This document shows positions 34,821 through 43,104 of a stretch of 64,000 bases of DNA, one piece after another. The notes under the pieces were generated by a model. That model did no database searches. It was not told the origin of the DNA and worked only from the letters and a program-made list of their open reading frames with translations. How positions within the stretch are numbered: the first letter of the stretch is position 1; the number at the start of each line of letters is the position of its first letter. Source of the DNA: Thiotrichaceae bacterium (GTDB taxonomy: Bacteria > Pseudomonadota > Gammaproteobacteria > Beggiatoales > Beggiatoaceae); NCBI GenBank assembly GCA_011391085.1, contig JAABRD010000011.1:55973-119972 (forward strand), given 5' to 3'. A program made the translations under genes and the position numbers.

Positions 34821-35597
34821 TTAAGATTTCTGTGCCAACAGGGCCGTCAGGCGGGCGACTTCGGCCTCCGCGTAGGCGGCCCGCTGTTCCGCCTGTTGTC
34901 GTGCCAAACGTTCGGCCTCCGCCAACTCCTCGCTGGTGGGCAACACGGTACCATCCAACGTTGCCCATCTTAACCAAATCCGTTCATTACCTTTATGCAC
35001 ACCCTGCCAGCGCACTAGCAGGAGTCCTAACTGCTGACTGGGTAAGCCAATTTGAGTGGCGGTGGTCAAGTCACGATATTGGTTGCCAACCAATTCAAAA
35101 CCGGCCCAGTCGGACGGATTCCAAGGGTCAAACCAAAAGTATTCAGCCACTTTCAATTGATCTTGATAAATCTGTTTCTTTTTCCCCTTGTCGTGTTTAG
35201 CCGTCTTCTCCGACAATAATTCAATGACCAGGTCAGGCCCCTTGCCTTCTTGCCACACGACCCAACTGTTGCGGGTGTGAGTGGACGCGCCTAACACGAC
35301 AAAGACATCGGGACCTAAGAAGTCTTTACCGCGCAACTGTGCAGCACTAAAGTATAAAAACATGTTGCCACTGACATAGCCACCGCCGTGAGAGGCCAGC
35401 CACGGACGCAGGGTGTCAATCAATAATTCCATTTGCAAACGATGTGGTTCAGTTTCCATGGGCACATTATCCTCTGACGGCAAGTCGTCTTGAGTGGGAA
35501 GTGTTAGACCAGTGAGTGTACGCCGAGTTTGAAACACCGGTATCCCACGGTGTGTTTGGGCCACCTTGGGGGTGGGAAGGGATTGAAGGTTTAACAT
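34821..35597 (-). CDS. Uma2 family nuclease-like protein with C-terminal coiled coil
   Basis: A 258-residue Uma2 (DUF820) protein. Core motifs: MFLYFSAAQLRGKDFLGPDVFVVLG, KGPDLVIELLSEKTAKHDKGKKKQIY with the Glu-x-Leu-Ser turn and KKK, and LKVAEYFWFDP. The last 40 residues (SEELAEAERLARQQAEQRAAYAEAEVARLTALL) form an alanine/glutamate-rich coiled coil, a common appendage in Uma2 proteins of cyanobacteria and sulfur bacteria. The Uma2 role is unknown; it is distinct in sequence from the copy at 2551. The start ATG is clear. Confidence 0.87.
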   Translation of the reverse strand: MLNLQSLPTPKVAQTHRGIPVFQTRRTLTGLTLPTQDDLPSEDNVPMETEPHRLQMELLIDTLRPWLASHGGGYVSGNMFLYFSAAQLRGKDFLGPDVFVVLGASTHTRNSWVVWQEGKGPDLVIELLSEKTAKHDKGKKKQIYQDQLKVAEYFWFDPWNPSDWAGFELVGNQYRDLTTATQIGLPSQQLGLLLVRWQGVHKGNERIWLRWATLDGTVLPTSEELAEAERLARQQAEQRAAYAEAEVARLTALLAQKS

Positions 35598-35677
35598 AAG
35601 GGGGGACTCCTGAATGATAAGTTGTCATGGTGTGTAGTTTAGCAAACTCCGTCGGTTCTGAACAGCCAGGTAACCAG

Positions 35678-35708
35678 GTAGGGTGGATTAAGCGTTAGCG
35701 TATCCACC
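35678..35708. repeat. Half copy of family B repeat
   Basis: GTAGGGTGGATTAAGCGTTA and GCGTATCCACC without the facing half. Located upstream of the Uma2 gene, next to the MITE. Confidence 0.75.
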
Positions 35709-35721
35709 ATTCGGTGACTGA

Positions 35722-35875
35722 GATTTGACAACTTTTGGGTAGTGATGCAATGTGGGTGATATGTTTACCCTCTCCCCCGGCCCCTCTCCCAGAGGGAGAG
35801 GGGCCGGGGGTGAGGGAAACTCTATGAATATCACCCAGATTGCATCACTACCAACTTTTGAAAAATTGTCAAATC
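35722..35875. mobile_element. MITE-C2 (115 bp) inserted at the centre of a 31-bp palindrome
   Basis: The element proper is 35738-35852, GGTAGTGATGCAATGTGGGT...CCCAGATTGCATCACTACC, with a core of CCCCCGGCCCCTCTCCC facing its complement. It is flanked on both sides by AACTTTTG (35730-35737 and 35853-35860). Removing the element and one duplicate restores GATTTGACAACTTTTG-AAAAATTGTCAAATC. An uninterrupted copy of this palindrome with one difference lies at 46612-46642. Confidence 0.93.
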
Positions 35876-35882
35876 GGTTTGC

Positions 35883-35916
35883 AAACCTGACAGGTCGTAA
35901 AGCACCTGTCAGGTTT
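35883..35916. terminator. Hairpin at the 3' end of prpD
   Basis: 13-bp stem AAACCTGACAGGT / ACCTGTCAGGTTT, 10 bases after the prpD stop. A longer relative lies at 42176-42208. Probable terminator. Confidence 0.6.
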
Positions 35917-35925
35917 AAGCGATGA

Positions 35926-37374
35926 TTACACGACTAACAGTTCCATAAATTCATTCACTGCCATCTTTTCTAACCGCGTTTGGTCAGCACACACTTCTAC
36001 TAACTTCGCGCAATTCTTAGATGATAACCGCGTGGCGAGATTGCGTTCAAACTTCGCTTGCAACACAGGTATCCCTTCTTGCCGGCGCCTACGGTGGCCG
36101 ATGGGGTATTCCACTGCTACCTTGTCGGTCTGGCTACCATCTTTGAAGAAGACTTGGACCGAGTTGCCAATCGAACGTTTGGCGGGGTCTAGGTAATCTT
36201 TGGTAAATTGCTTGTTCTCGACTACTTCCATGTTGGCGCGTAACGCATCAATACGAGGGTCGGAGGCAACGTGGTCTTCATAGTCTTCCGCAGTCAAGTT
36301 CCCTTTAATTAAGGGGACGGCCACCATGTATTGAATGCAGTGGTCGCGGTCGGCGGGGTTGTTCAAGGGGCCAGTTTTGTCAATAATCCGCACGCCCGAT
36401 TCTTGGGTCTCGATGATTATCTTTTGGATGTCGCCAAGACGGTCTTTGACTTGTGGGTGCAAGGTGACAGCGGCTTCACAGGCGGTTTGGGCATGAAACT
36501 CGGCGGGGAAGGAGATTTTGAAGAGGACGTTCTCCATCACGTAAGTGCCATATTTTTGAGTGAACTGGAGGGCCTTCCCTTTCAATAACACGTCGTTGTA
36601 TCCCCAGGTTTTGGCTGACAGTGCGGAGGGATACCCCATTTCGCCGCGCATGGTCATCAGGGCTAATCGCACGCCGCGACTGGTGGCATCACCCGCCGCC
36701 CAGCTTTTCCGTGACCCAGTATTGGGGGCATGACGGTAGGTGCGTAAGGCGCCACCGTCAATCCAGGCATTGGAGACGGCGTTGATGACGTCCTCCCTAG
36801 TGCCTCCTAACATACCGGTGACGACGGCAGTGGTAGCGACGCGCACCAGTAACACATGGTCTAAACCGACGCGGTTAAAGCCATTCTCTAAGGCTATCAC
36901 GCCTTGAATTTCATGCGCTTTAATCATACCCACCAATACGTCTTTGATGGTGAGAGGAGAGTTACCTTGGGAGACGGCTTTGCGACTGAGGTAGTCGGCT
37001 ATGGCTAAAATGCCGCCTAAGTTGTCAGAAGGGTGTCCCCATTCGGCCGCTAACCAGGTGTCGTTGAAGTCTAGCCAACGAATCATGGCGCCAATGTTGA
37101 ATGCCCCGGTCACGGGGTCTAGTTCATAAGACATGCCAGGAACTCGAACGCCACCTGGCATGGTTGCCCCAGGGACGACGGGGCCAAGGAGTTTGGTACA
37201 TGCGGGGTAATTCAAGGCGAGGAGTCCGCATCCCAGGGTGTCCATCAGGCAGTAACGGGCCGTTTGTAACGCTTCTGCGCTGGTCACTGGGTAGTTGGTA
37301 ATGTAGTCAGCAATATCCACCAACACTGGGTCTGGGTTGGGGCGTTTGGTATCACGAATATCGATATGAGACAT
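35926..37374 (-). CDS. prpD: 2-Methylcitrate dehydratase PrpD
   Basis: Dehydrates 2-methylcitrate to 2-methyl-cis-aconitate in the methylcitrate cycle, which removes propionyl-CoA. The 482-residue length matches PrpD. Typical family segments: [108 protein letters not shown] and the late [27 protein letters not shown]. It is the second gene after prpC on the same strand, but a 304-base gap with a mobile element separates them. prpB (methylisocitrate lyase) is not in view. Confidence 0.95.
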   Translation of the reverse strand: MSHIDIRDTKRPNPDPVLVDIADYITNYPVTSAEALQTARYCLMDTLGCGLLALNYPACTKLLGPVVPGATMPGGVRVPGMSYELDPVTGAFNIGAMIRWLDFNDTWLAAEWGHPSDNLGGILAIADYLSRKAVSQGNSPLTIKDVLVGMIKAHEIQGVIALENGFNRVGLDHVLLVRVATTAVVTGMLGGTREDVINAVSNAWIDGGALRTYRHAPNTGSRKSWAAGDATSRGVRLALMTMRGEMGYPSALSAKTWGYNDVLLKGKALQFTQKYGTYVMENVLFKISFPAEFHAQTACEAAVTLHPQVKDRLGDIQKIIIETQESGVRIIDKTGPLNNPADRDHCIQYMVAVPLIKGNLTAEDYEDHVASDPRIDALRANMEVVENKQFTKDYLDPAKRSIGNSVQVFFKDGSQTDKVAVEYPIGHRRRRQEGIPVLQAKFERNLATRLSSKNCAKLVEVCADQTRLEKMAVNEFMELLVV

Positions 37375-37427
37375 TGAAGTATTTTCCTAGTTGTAGTTGT
37401 TAAATGGGTGGGTGGTTTGAATTTTCG

Positions 37428-37588
37428 GGTAGTGAGGCAATGTGGGTGATATGTTTACCCTCACCCCCGGCCCCTCTCCCAGAGGGCGTGGGGAGACAGG
37501 CGACATCCGTGGTGTTCTCCCCTCTCCCTCTGGGAGAGGGGCCGGGGGTGAGGGCAACCTGAATATCACCCAGATTGCATCACTATCA
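37428..37588. mobile_element. MITE-C2 variant (about 161 bp) between prpC and prpD
   Basis: Ends GGTAGTGAGGCAATGTGGGT and CCCAGATTGCATCACTATC, slightly decayed. The core carries two long CCCCCGGCCCCTCTCCC arms with extra sequence compared with the 115-bp copy. Flanking AATTTTC occurs on both sides (37420 and 37589), 7 of 8 bases of a target duplication. It fills more than half of the prpC-prpD gap. Confidence 0.8.
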
Positions 37589-37678
37589 AATTTTCCAGCC
37601 AAACCACTTCCTCAATCATCTCCTCCAATCTGCCTCCTTAGACGGTATTTCCAATTCTGTTATTTCTTATTCTTTTGT

Positions 37679-38827
37679 CTAATAACGTTCTGCCATCGGC
37701 GTAAAGGGCCGTGGAAGTTCGCCAGTATAATCACCACTGGGACGAATCAGTTTGTTATTGGCCCGTTGTTCCATGATATGGGCAGACCAGCCGCTGACTC
37801 GCGCCATGACAAACAGGGGGGTGAACAGGGCGGTGGGAATGCCCATGAAGTGGTAGGCACTGGCACTGTAGAAGTCGAGGTTGGGGAACAGTTTCTTTTC
37901 GTCCCACATGACCTTTTCTACCATTTCGGAGATTTCATAGTAGTGTCTGGCGTCGCCTGCAAATTCCGACAGACGCTTGGACCAGGATTTAATCACGGGG
38001 TTGCGGGGGTCAGAGACTTTATAGACGGCATGACCAAACCCCATGATTTTTTGCTTCTTGACCAACATGTCTAACACGGCATGGCGGGCGTCTTCCAACG
38101 TTCTGTAACGTTCTAACTTCTCAATCAGGTCCATCGCTGCTTCATTGGCACCACCATGTAAGGTGCCCCGTAACGTTCCTATCCCTGCGGTAATTGCGGA
38201 GTAGAAATCAGTCAGCGTAGCAGAACAGACCCGGCAGGCAAAGGTGGAGGCGTTGAACTCATGTTCTGCATAGAGAATGAGGGAGGCATCCATACATTGA
38301 CGGAAAATATCATGTTGCTTTTCTGGCGCGGGGGTGTGCAACATGTGGAGGAAGTGTCCTGCGATGTCCTCCCTATCCGTGTTAGTGGTAATGCGAGTCC
38401 CGTCGAGGGTATAGCGATACCAGTAGCATAATACGGCAGGTAACACAGACAACAGGCGGTCGGCAATGTCATGTTGTTGTTCAAAATCCCGTTCTGGTTC
38501 TAACACGCCTAGCATGGAACAACCGGTGCGCATGACATCCATGGGATGGGCAGTGGCTGGGATTCTTTCTAACACTTCTTTGAGTGGTTCAGGCAAGGTG
38601 CGCATTCTTTGGAGACGGAGTTTGTACGCCTCTAATTCTCTCTGGGTAGGCAATTTGCCATACAGTAGTAAATAAGCGACTTCTTCAAAGATGCAGTTTT
38701 CGGCCAAATCGCCGATTTGATAGCCGCGATAGGTGAGGCCAACGCCTTCTTTCCCTACCGTGCTGATGGTAGTTTGGCCTACGGTGATGCCGCGTAGGCC
38801 GATGGCACTTTTGGTGTCAGTTGACAT
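37679..38827 (-). CDS. prpC: 2-Methylcitrate synthase PrpC
   Basis: Citrate-synthase-family enzyme condensing propionyl-CoA with oxaloacetate to 2-methylcitrate. The 382-residue protein is type II, small form. Motifs: [32 protein letters not shown] at the N-terminus, the first catalytic His in [13 protein letters not shown], second in [16 protein letters not shown], and the Asp in [22 protein letters not shown]. The neighbouring prpD downstream on the same strand supports methylcitrate over citrate synthase. A ribosome-binding site (AAAGGAAAT) precedes the ATG. Regulator PrpR is not in the window. Confidence 0.93.
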   Translation of the reverse strand: MSTDTKSAIGLRGITVGQTTISTVGKEGVGLTYRGYQIGDLAENCIFEEVAYLLLYGKLPTQRELEAYKLRLQRMRTLPEPLKEVLERIPATAHPMDVMRTGCSMLGVLEPERDFEQQHDIADRLLSVLPAVLCYWYRYTLDGTRITTNTDREDIAGHFLHMLHTPAPEKQHDIFRQCMDASLILYAEHEFNASTFACRVCSATLTDFYSAITAGIGTLRGTLHGGANEAAMDLIEKLERYRTLEDARHAVLDMLVKKQKIMGFGHAVYKVSDPRNPVIKSWSKRLSEFAGDARHYYEISEMVEKVMWDEKKLFPNLDFYSASAYHFMGIPTALFTPLFVMARVSGWSAHIMEQRANNKLIRPSGDYTGELPRPFTPMAERY

Positions 38828-38948
38828 GAGGATATTTCCTTTTTGTTGTGGTTAAGAAATTAAATTGCTTTAGAAAAAGATGAGAGTGATTATGATAACA
38901 AATGATGTTTGGTTTTTAAAGAGGTGTTGTTATTTTTATATGATAACG

Positions 38949-38981
38949 TTTGCAATTTGTTTGTTATGATGATAGCCTATT
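38949..38981. repeat. Left direct repeat flanking the restriction-modification cassette
   Basis: TTTGCAATTTGTTTGTTATG followed by ATGATAGCCTATT. The same sequence less GTT recurs at 41251-41280, on the other side of the 39155-41205 genes. It lies in the prpC upstream region (38828-39154), which otherwise holds AT-rich sequence and a family B palindrome. Confidence 0.8.
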
Positions 38982-39038
38982 GCCTTGTGTGCAATATTCC
39001 ATTATAAGTACCTGTGTATAACGAACATGGTATTTCAT

Positions 39039-39114
39039 GTAGGGTGGATTAAGCGTAGCGTATCCACCTCCCGTTCCCTATGTTGGTGGATACGCTACGC
39101 TTAATCCACCCTAC
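39039..39114. repeat. Family B inverted repeat
   Basis: 76-base palindrome GTAGGGTGGATTAAGCG...CGCTTAATCCACCCTAC, almost identical to the copy at 10234-10309. It ends 40 bases before the small gene at 39155. Confidence 0.9.
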
Positions 39115-39154
39115 AGAATACTACAGAATACAGAAAGGTATCAGGAGAAATTTT

Positions 39155-39361
39155 ATGCAACCAGGCGTATTAATAGACGATGTTCAAATTAAACAACTCT
39201 TTAAAGCCGCATTGGTAGAAGTGATAGAAGAACGCGCCGATTGGTTCTCACAGTTATTCTTAGACGCCTTGGAAGATATTGCACTGGGCCGGGCAATAAA
39301 GGAGGGGTTGCAAACAGAAACGGTGAGTCGAGAAGAAGTTTTTAAGTTGTTAGGAGATTAG
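39155..39361 (+). CDS. Small helical protein, antitoxin-like
   Basis: A 68-residue protein read from the ATG at 39155, which has AGGAGAAAT in front; the frame upstream is only family B repeat. It is mostly alpha-helical and acidic (LFKAALVEVIEERADWFSQLFLDALEDIALGRAIKEGLQTETVSREEVFKLLGD). The LFLDALEDIALGRAIKEG stretch resembles small antitoxins found alone or with RelE/PIN toxins in filamentous sulfur bacteria and cyanobacteria. No toxin follows; the restriction endonuclease starts 63 bases later. It may be a lone antitoxin remnant. Confidence 0.6.
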   Translation: MQPGVLIDDVQIKQLFKAALVEVIEERADWFSQLFLDALEDIALGRAIKEGLQTETVSREEVFKLLGD

Positions 39362-39424
39362 TGCCGAGTTTTTTCACCCCCGATATTACCACGAATCATT
39401 TAGGATGACTAAAGAGAATAGCAA

Positions 39425-40288
39425 ATGTTATCAAAAGAACAAGCCAAACAAGAATTTTCTAAAAACTTATCAATTTTTGTTGAATCGTTAGATTCGTATA
39501 TCAGTAGCGAAGATGGTCAATGGACTGTTAAAGGTTTCATTGACATCTATCGTAACATTTTTACCATCTCTTCTGATACCAAAATCGTTTCAAAAATATT
39601 GGAAATTCATTTGTTTCCCAAAATATTAACTTTCGCTGAACAAACAGGTTACAAGCTAGTGTTAGCTGACCAACAAAACTATTATCCAGACTTTACTTTT
39701 ATTCACGCCGGTGACGAAAGTATAAAATTTGCGGTGGACCTGAAGACTACTTACCGCTTACCTGACGCGCCGGAATCTTGTAATGGATTCACTTTGGGTT
39801 CTCATGGAGAGTATTTTGTCAATCGTACCAGTACCAAAAATATTCAGTTTCCTTATAATCAGTACCTGGCGCATTTTTGTTTAGGAATTATTTATAGTAG
39901 ATATGCTGAACGACAAATAGATGATACTAACTTTTATAAAATACATGAATTACAGTCAATCGCTTCGGTAATTCAAGATTTTCAATTTTTTGTCGTAGAA
40001 AAATGGCAAATTGCCAGCGATAAAAGCGGCAGTGGTAATACCGCCAATATCGGAAGCATCACCAAAATTTCTGACATTTTGCTGGGTAATGGAATGTTTA
40101 ATAAATTAGGTGAGAAGTGGTTTGACGAATACTGGATGAACTATGGTAAAATCACCATTCCTGCCGACAATGGTAGGACGAAAAAAATCACTAGCTTAGT
40201 TGAATTTGTGAAATACAAAGGTGGCAATCCTGATTTGATTGTGCCTAAAGCCGGTAAAAAATCCAAAAATCATAAACACCAAAGTTGA
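39425..40288 (+). CDS. EcoRV-type type II restriction endonuclease
   Basis: Homolog of R.EcoRV. Recognised from the conserved blocks QQNYYPDFTF and FAVDLKTTY, giving the PD-(D/E)XK catalytic residues Asp89, Asp105 and Lys107 with the same 16-residue Asp-Asp spacing as EcoRV Asp74, Asp90, Lys92. Further matches are SDTKIVSKILEIHLFPKIL, FTLGSHGEYF, TKNIQFPYNQYLAHF, DKSGSGNTANIGSI and WFDEYWMNYGKI. At 287 residues it is about 40 longer than EcoRV, mostly at both ends. It therefore should cut GATATC or a close relative. It precedes its methyltransferase by 8 bases. The AT-rich sequence and the direct repeats around the pair suggest transfer. Confidence 0.92.
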   Translation: MLSKEQAKQEFSKNLSIFVESLDSYISSEDGQWTVKGFIDIYRNIFTISSDTKIVSKILEIHLFPKILTFAEQTGYKLVLADQQNYYPDFTFIHAGDESIKFAVDLKTTYRLPDAPESCNGFTLGSHGEYFVNRTSTKNIQFPYNQYLAHFCLGIIYSRYAERQIDDTNFYKIHELQSIASVIQDFQFFVVEKWQIASDKSGSGNTANIGSITKISDILLGNGMFNKLGEKWFDEYWMNYGKITIPADNGRTKKITSLVEFVKYKGGNPDLIVPKAGKKSKNHKHQS

Positions 40289-40296
40289 GAACACCA

Positions 40297-41205
40297 ATGA
40301 AAATACACATTCCTCCCTTAAAATGTCAAGGCATCAAAAGTAAGTTAGTCCCTTGGATTAAAAATTGTGTGGAATGGGACGGCAAGGGACTTTGGATTGA
40401 ACCCTTTTTGGGTTCCGGCGTGGTGGGCTTTAATATGCAACCTAAAGCAGCCCTTTTTTGTGATAACAACCCTCATATCATCAACTTCTACAACGAAATA
40501 AAGACAGGTGCCATCACTGCCGAATTAGTCAGAAACTTTCTGGAAACTGAAGGTCACCAATTGACCAAGCAAGGACAAGATTACTATTATCAAGTGAGAG
40601 AACGTTTTAATCGGGATAAAGCACCGTTAGATTTTTTATTTTTAAATCGTGCTTGTTTCAACGGTGTGATTCGTTTTAACCGTCGAGGTGAATTTAATGT
40701 ACCGTTTGGCCATAAACCAGAGAGATTTGCGAAAGCCTATATCACTAAGATTGTGAATCAAGTCGCTTATGTAGCCAAACTGACTAAAGTTAGCGATTGG
40801 ACTTTTTTATGTCAAGATTATCGACGCACTTTAGCTAACGTGTCTCAAAGTGACTTTGTATATTGTGACCCGCCCTACTTAGGTCGTCATGTCGACTACT
40901 TTAATAGTTGGGAGGAGAAAGAAGAAGAACAACTGTGTGCACTGTTAAAAAAATGTCCTAGCAAATTTATTCTCTCCACTTGGCAGAATACCTCACACCG
41001 AGAGAATGCTTATCTCCATTCATGGTGGTCAACGTTTCAAATTTTAACCAAGGAACATTTTTATCATGTGGGTGCCAAAGAAATTAACCGTAGTTCCGTG
41101 CAAGAAGCGTTAGTATTAAATTTCCAGGGGAATGTTCCAGAAACTACGCTAGAAAAGCCAAAACAATTCGTTTTGTTGGAATCGTCAGAGAATTATAATT
41201 TTTAG
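40297..41205 (+). CDS. M.EcoRV-like D12-class adenine-N6 DNA methyltransferase
   Basis: Protects host DNA against the restriction enzyme encoded just upstream. The 302-residue protein is a D12-class (Dam-like) adenine methylase with SAM motif EPFLGSGVVGFN (35-46) and catalytic DPPY (191-194) followed by GRHVDYFNSW. It aligns closely with M.EcoRV: KCQGIKSKLVPWIK at the N-terminus, YYYQVRERFN, LDFLFLNRACFNGVIRFNRRGEFNVPF and ILTKEHFYHVGAKE. I start at the ATG at 40297, since upstream TTG lies at the end of the endonuclease gene. Predicted product: N6-methyladenine in GATATC. Confidence 0.93.
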   Translation: MKIHIPPLKCQGIKSKLVPWIKNCVEWDGKGLWIEPFLGSGVVGFNMQPKAALFCDNNPHIINFYNEIKTGAITAELVRNFLETEGHQLTKQGQDYYYQVRERFNRDKAPLDFLFLNRACFNGVIRFNRRGEFNVPFGHKPERFAKAYITKIVNQVAYVAKLTKVSDWTFLCQDYRRTLANVSQSDFVYCDPPYLGRHVDYFNSWEEKEEEQLCALLKKCPSKFILSTWQNTSHRENAYLHSWWSTFQILTKEHFYHVGAKEINRSSVQEALVLNFQGNVPETTLEKPKQFVLLESSENYNF

Positions 41206-41211
41206 TCTAGT

Positions 41212-41280
41212 TCACCCAGATTGCATCACTACAAATTCTCAAACAGTTAATTTGCAATTTGTTTATGATGATAGCCTATT
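41212..41280. repeat. Solo MITE-C end and right direct repeat after the methyltransferase
   Basis: TTCACCCAGATTGCATCACT and AC at 41212-41233 is a single MITE end without its partner. It is followed at 41251-41280 by TTTGCAATTTGTTTATGATG and ATAGCCTATT, the right-hand copy of the repeat at 38949-38981. Confidence 0.75.
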
Positions 41281-41287
41281 CTAACAA

Positions 41288-41662
41288 ATGACTCATTATC
41301 CATTATCCATTATCCATTATCCATTACCCCAGCCTCCTATCCGTCTATCCACTCAGGAAATCATGGGACTCTTAGAGAGTTTTGATGCGGAGATTCCTAA
41401 ATATGGGGGCGGGCGGGTTTGGCTATTTGGTTCGCGTGTCAACTTATCAGCCAAGGGGGGAGATATTGATTTATATATAGAATTGAATCAGCCGCTGGAC
41501 AACAAGATAACATTTGGGATGGGTTTGGAGATGGCGATTCAGAAGCGGCTAGGGGAACGTAAAATTGATATTGTCGTGAAAGCCCCCAACACGGCGGATT
41601 CCGCATTACATGAGATAGCGAAACAACGAGGTGTGTTATTATGGCAGACTCCAATCAGTTAG
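41288..41662 (+). CDS. MntA-like nucleotidyltransferase (antitoxin)
   Basis: Minimal nucleotidyltransferase of 124 residues: VWLFGSR...GGDIDLYI gives the GS-x9-D-x-D catalytic motif (Gly48-Ser49, Asp59, Asp61), and RLGERKIDIVVKAP the third acidic position. In HepT/MntA systems such proteins adenylylate the HEPN toxin on a tyrosine and so neutralise it. The first ATG (41288) lies in a simple CATTATCCATT repeat. The true start may be this or an internal start near 41363, though the RLSTQEI segment before it looks native. The gene overlaps the HEPN gene by 22 bases. Confidence 0.85.
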   Translation: MTHYPLSIIHYPLPQPPIRLSTQEIMGLLESFDAEIPKYGGGRVWLFGSRVNLSAKGGDIDLYIELNQPLDNKITFGMGLEMAIQKRLGERKIDIVVKAPNTADSALHEIAKQRGVLLWQTPIS

Positions 41663-42129
41663 AGTTAACTTATTTTCGGGAACAATGGGGGTTGACTCAA
41701 AAGATGGTAGTAGTGTTGCGTTATTCAGTTGAATGTGCAACGCCTATTGTGGAACAATTGGAAAATCATCCTCAACTTGAAATAAGTGCCGAACAGTCTC
41801 AGATTTTAGAGGCATTGACAGCGCGTTTTGCTAGATTGACAGATATTCTGACGCAAAAGGTATTGCGGGCCGTGGATGCGTTGGAATTGGTTGATGAAGG
41901 GAGTCTGTTGGACCGTTTCAATCGTGTGGAAAAACGGGGGATTGCACGGGCGGAGGAGTTAGTGAGAATGAGGCAATTGCGCAATCGAATAGCCCATGAT
42001 TATGCACTGTCTGATTTGATTCAATTACATCAAGAGGCTTTTCATCAGTGTGACAGTCTATTTAAGATGATAGACGCATTGGGGGAATATGTGGGAGAGT
42101 GGGAGAGTGGGAGAGTGGATAACGGATAG
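41641..42129 (+). CDS. HepT-like HEPN toxin
   Basis: HEPN-domain ribonuclease-type toxin of 162 residues, mainly helical. The hallmark RX4HXY is present as RNRIAHDY (Arg114, His119, Tyr121). The Tyr is the residue modified by MntA in characterised systems. The last residues (EWESGRVDNG) come from a GAGAGTGGGAGAGTGGATA simple repeat, so the native end may have been extended by repeat growth. It overlaps the MNT gene by 22 bases, so both are expressed together. It sits directly after the EcoRV-like cassette and forms a small defence block with it. Confidence 0.87.
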   Translation: MADSNQLELTYFREQWGLTQKMVVVLRYSVECATPIVEQLENHPQLEISAEQSQILEALTARFARLTDILTQKVLRAVDALELVDEGSLLDRFNRVEKRGIARAEELVRMRQLRNRIAHDYALSDLIQLHQEAFHQCDSLFKMIDALGEYVGEWESGRVDNG

Positions 42130-42175
42130 TGGATAGTGGATAGTGGGTGGCGGAGAGTGGCTGGTGTGGCAATTT

Positions 42176-42208
42176 AAACCTGACAGGTCTGTTAGACCTG
42201 TCAGGTTT
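42176..42208. terminator. Hairpin after the HepT gene
   Basis: 15-bp perfect stem AAACCTGACAGGTCT / AGACCTGTCAGGTTT with loop GTT, between two convergent reading frames. Same family as 35883-35916. Confidence 0.65.
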
Positions 42209-42236
42209 GAAGAATTTGGCGTCATGACCCAAATTC

Positions 42237-42410
42237 TCAAACAATTAAAACCACATACAGTGTTATCACAACACCCAGAACCGTGATGGCTGTCATCAAA
42301 TCCACAACGGTCATTCCCCGTTGTTCGAGTTGTCCGACTTCGACGGTTTGAGGTGCAACGATAGGTGGCAAAATTAAGCATAAGTTTTGGTGATTGGCTA
42401 ACATAAGCAT
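42237..42410 (-). CDS. Small protein with prepilin-like hydrophobic C-terminus
   Basis: A 57-residue frame starts at an ATG preceded by TGAGG (other ATGs 6 bases later and 9 bases earlier are possible). The last 27 residues read GMTVVDLMTAITVLGVVITLYVVLIV. This resembles the type IV prepilin cleavage and membrane segment (G, then hydrophobic/T/V/D-L-M), with Asp in place of the usual Glu at position 5. The protein stops just after that helix, so a pilin body is missing. It may be a truncated pseudopilin, a small membrane protein, or chance. Confidence is low. Confidence 0.35.
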   Translation of the reverse strand: MLMLANHQNLCLILPPIVAPQTVEVGQLEQRGMTVVDLMTAITVLGVVITLYVVLIV

Positions 42411-42641
42411 AATCCTCATAAGTTGGTTGTGTACTCTAGGTACTCTTAACTCTAAGTTTAGCACAATTTATACCATTCACAGCGGGTCTGCTTATTCTCA
42501 TATCTTTAATACAAACAACAGGTTAACAACGATAGGGAAAAACCTTAAACCGTGAATCTTCAAAACACTGTTAATTTTCAGCACCCCTGCTGATTTTCAA
42601 CACCTTTTAGCACACTCTTAAATTGGGGGGAAGTCTCCACT

Positions 42642-43088
42642 ATGCAATCATTCTCTTTAAAACACACCACGTTTTTCTTTATCAGTCTCTTTTTTCTTCT
42701 CGTCGCCTTTTTTCATGGCCCCTTGTATGCAGTTTTTCCCAACATCTTTGAACCCGTGCATAAGTTCATCACCGACGTGGGGGCCACTATCCTCTACTTG
42801 GCAGGCTTTGTTGCCCTTTTCATTGCTATTTTTGCCTGGCTTCCGACCTGGGCGAGTTTGGTTCTCTTTGTCACACTGGTTTTTATCAGTGGAATCTATC
42901 TGCGAGATAAAGACGTGTCGGTTCAGAAAGACAATGGCAATTTTCACTTGGCGGTCGTGAAAAAAACTGTTACGGTGCCTCTGCCACCTTCTTCAACAAC
43001 CGCTTCTCCACCCGCTTCTTCACCCGCTTCCCCGTCCTCTCAATCTCCTTCTGTATCTCCTCTTGAAGTGGAGAAGAAGGATAAATAA
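42642..43088 (+). CDS. Small inner-membrane protein with Pro/Ser-rich tail
   Basis: Not assigned to a family. The 148-residue protein has an N-terminal hydrophobic segment (FFFISLFFLLVAFFHGPLYAV), a central pair of membrane helices (about 50-85: TILYLAGFVALFIAIFAWLPTWASLVLFVTLVFISGIYL), a short charged region and a low-complexity tail of proline and serine (about 112-148, TASPPASSPASPSSQSP). The arrangement vaguely recalls VirB2/TrbC-like small membrane proteins. The start at 42642 is an ATG after GGGGGGAAG. It is followed at once by a family E repeat array. No partner gene suggests its job. Confidence 0.65.
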   Translation: MQSFSLKHTTFFFISLFFLLVAFFHGPLYAVFPNIFEPVHKFITDVGATILYLAGFVALFIAIFAWLPTWASLVLFVTLVFISGIYLRDKDVSVQKDNGNFHLAVVKKTVTVPLPPSSTTASPPASSPASPSSQSPSVSPLEVEKKDK

Positions 43089-43104
43089 TTAGGTAGTGAT
43101 GCAA

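Noticed and set aside
36331..36588. 85-codon plus-strand frame inside prpD
   Set aside because: Fully antisense to a conserved part of prpD; no ribosome-binding site of note.
37442..38074. 210-codon frame on the plus strand
   Set aside because: It is antisense to prpC and begins inside the MITE; no family resemblance, and prpC has full conserved motifs.
42657..42947. 96-codon minus-strand frame rich in Lys and Glu
   Set aside because: It is opposite to the hydrophobic membrane segments of the 42642 gene; the charged composition is the expected complement of phenylalanine and leucine codons.
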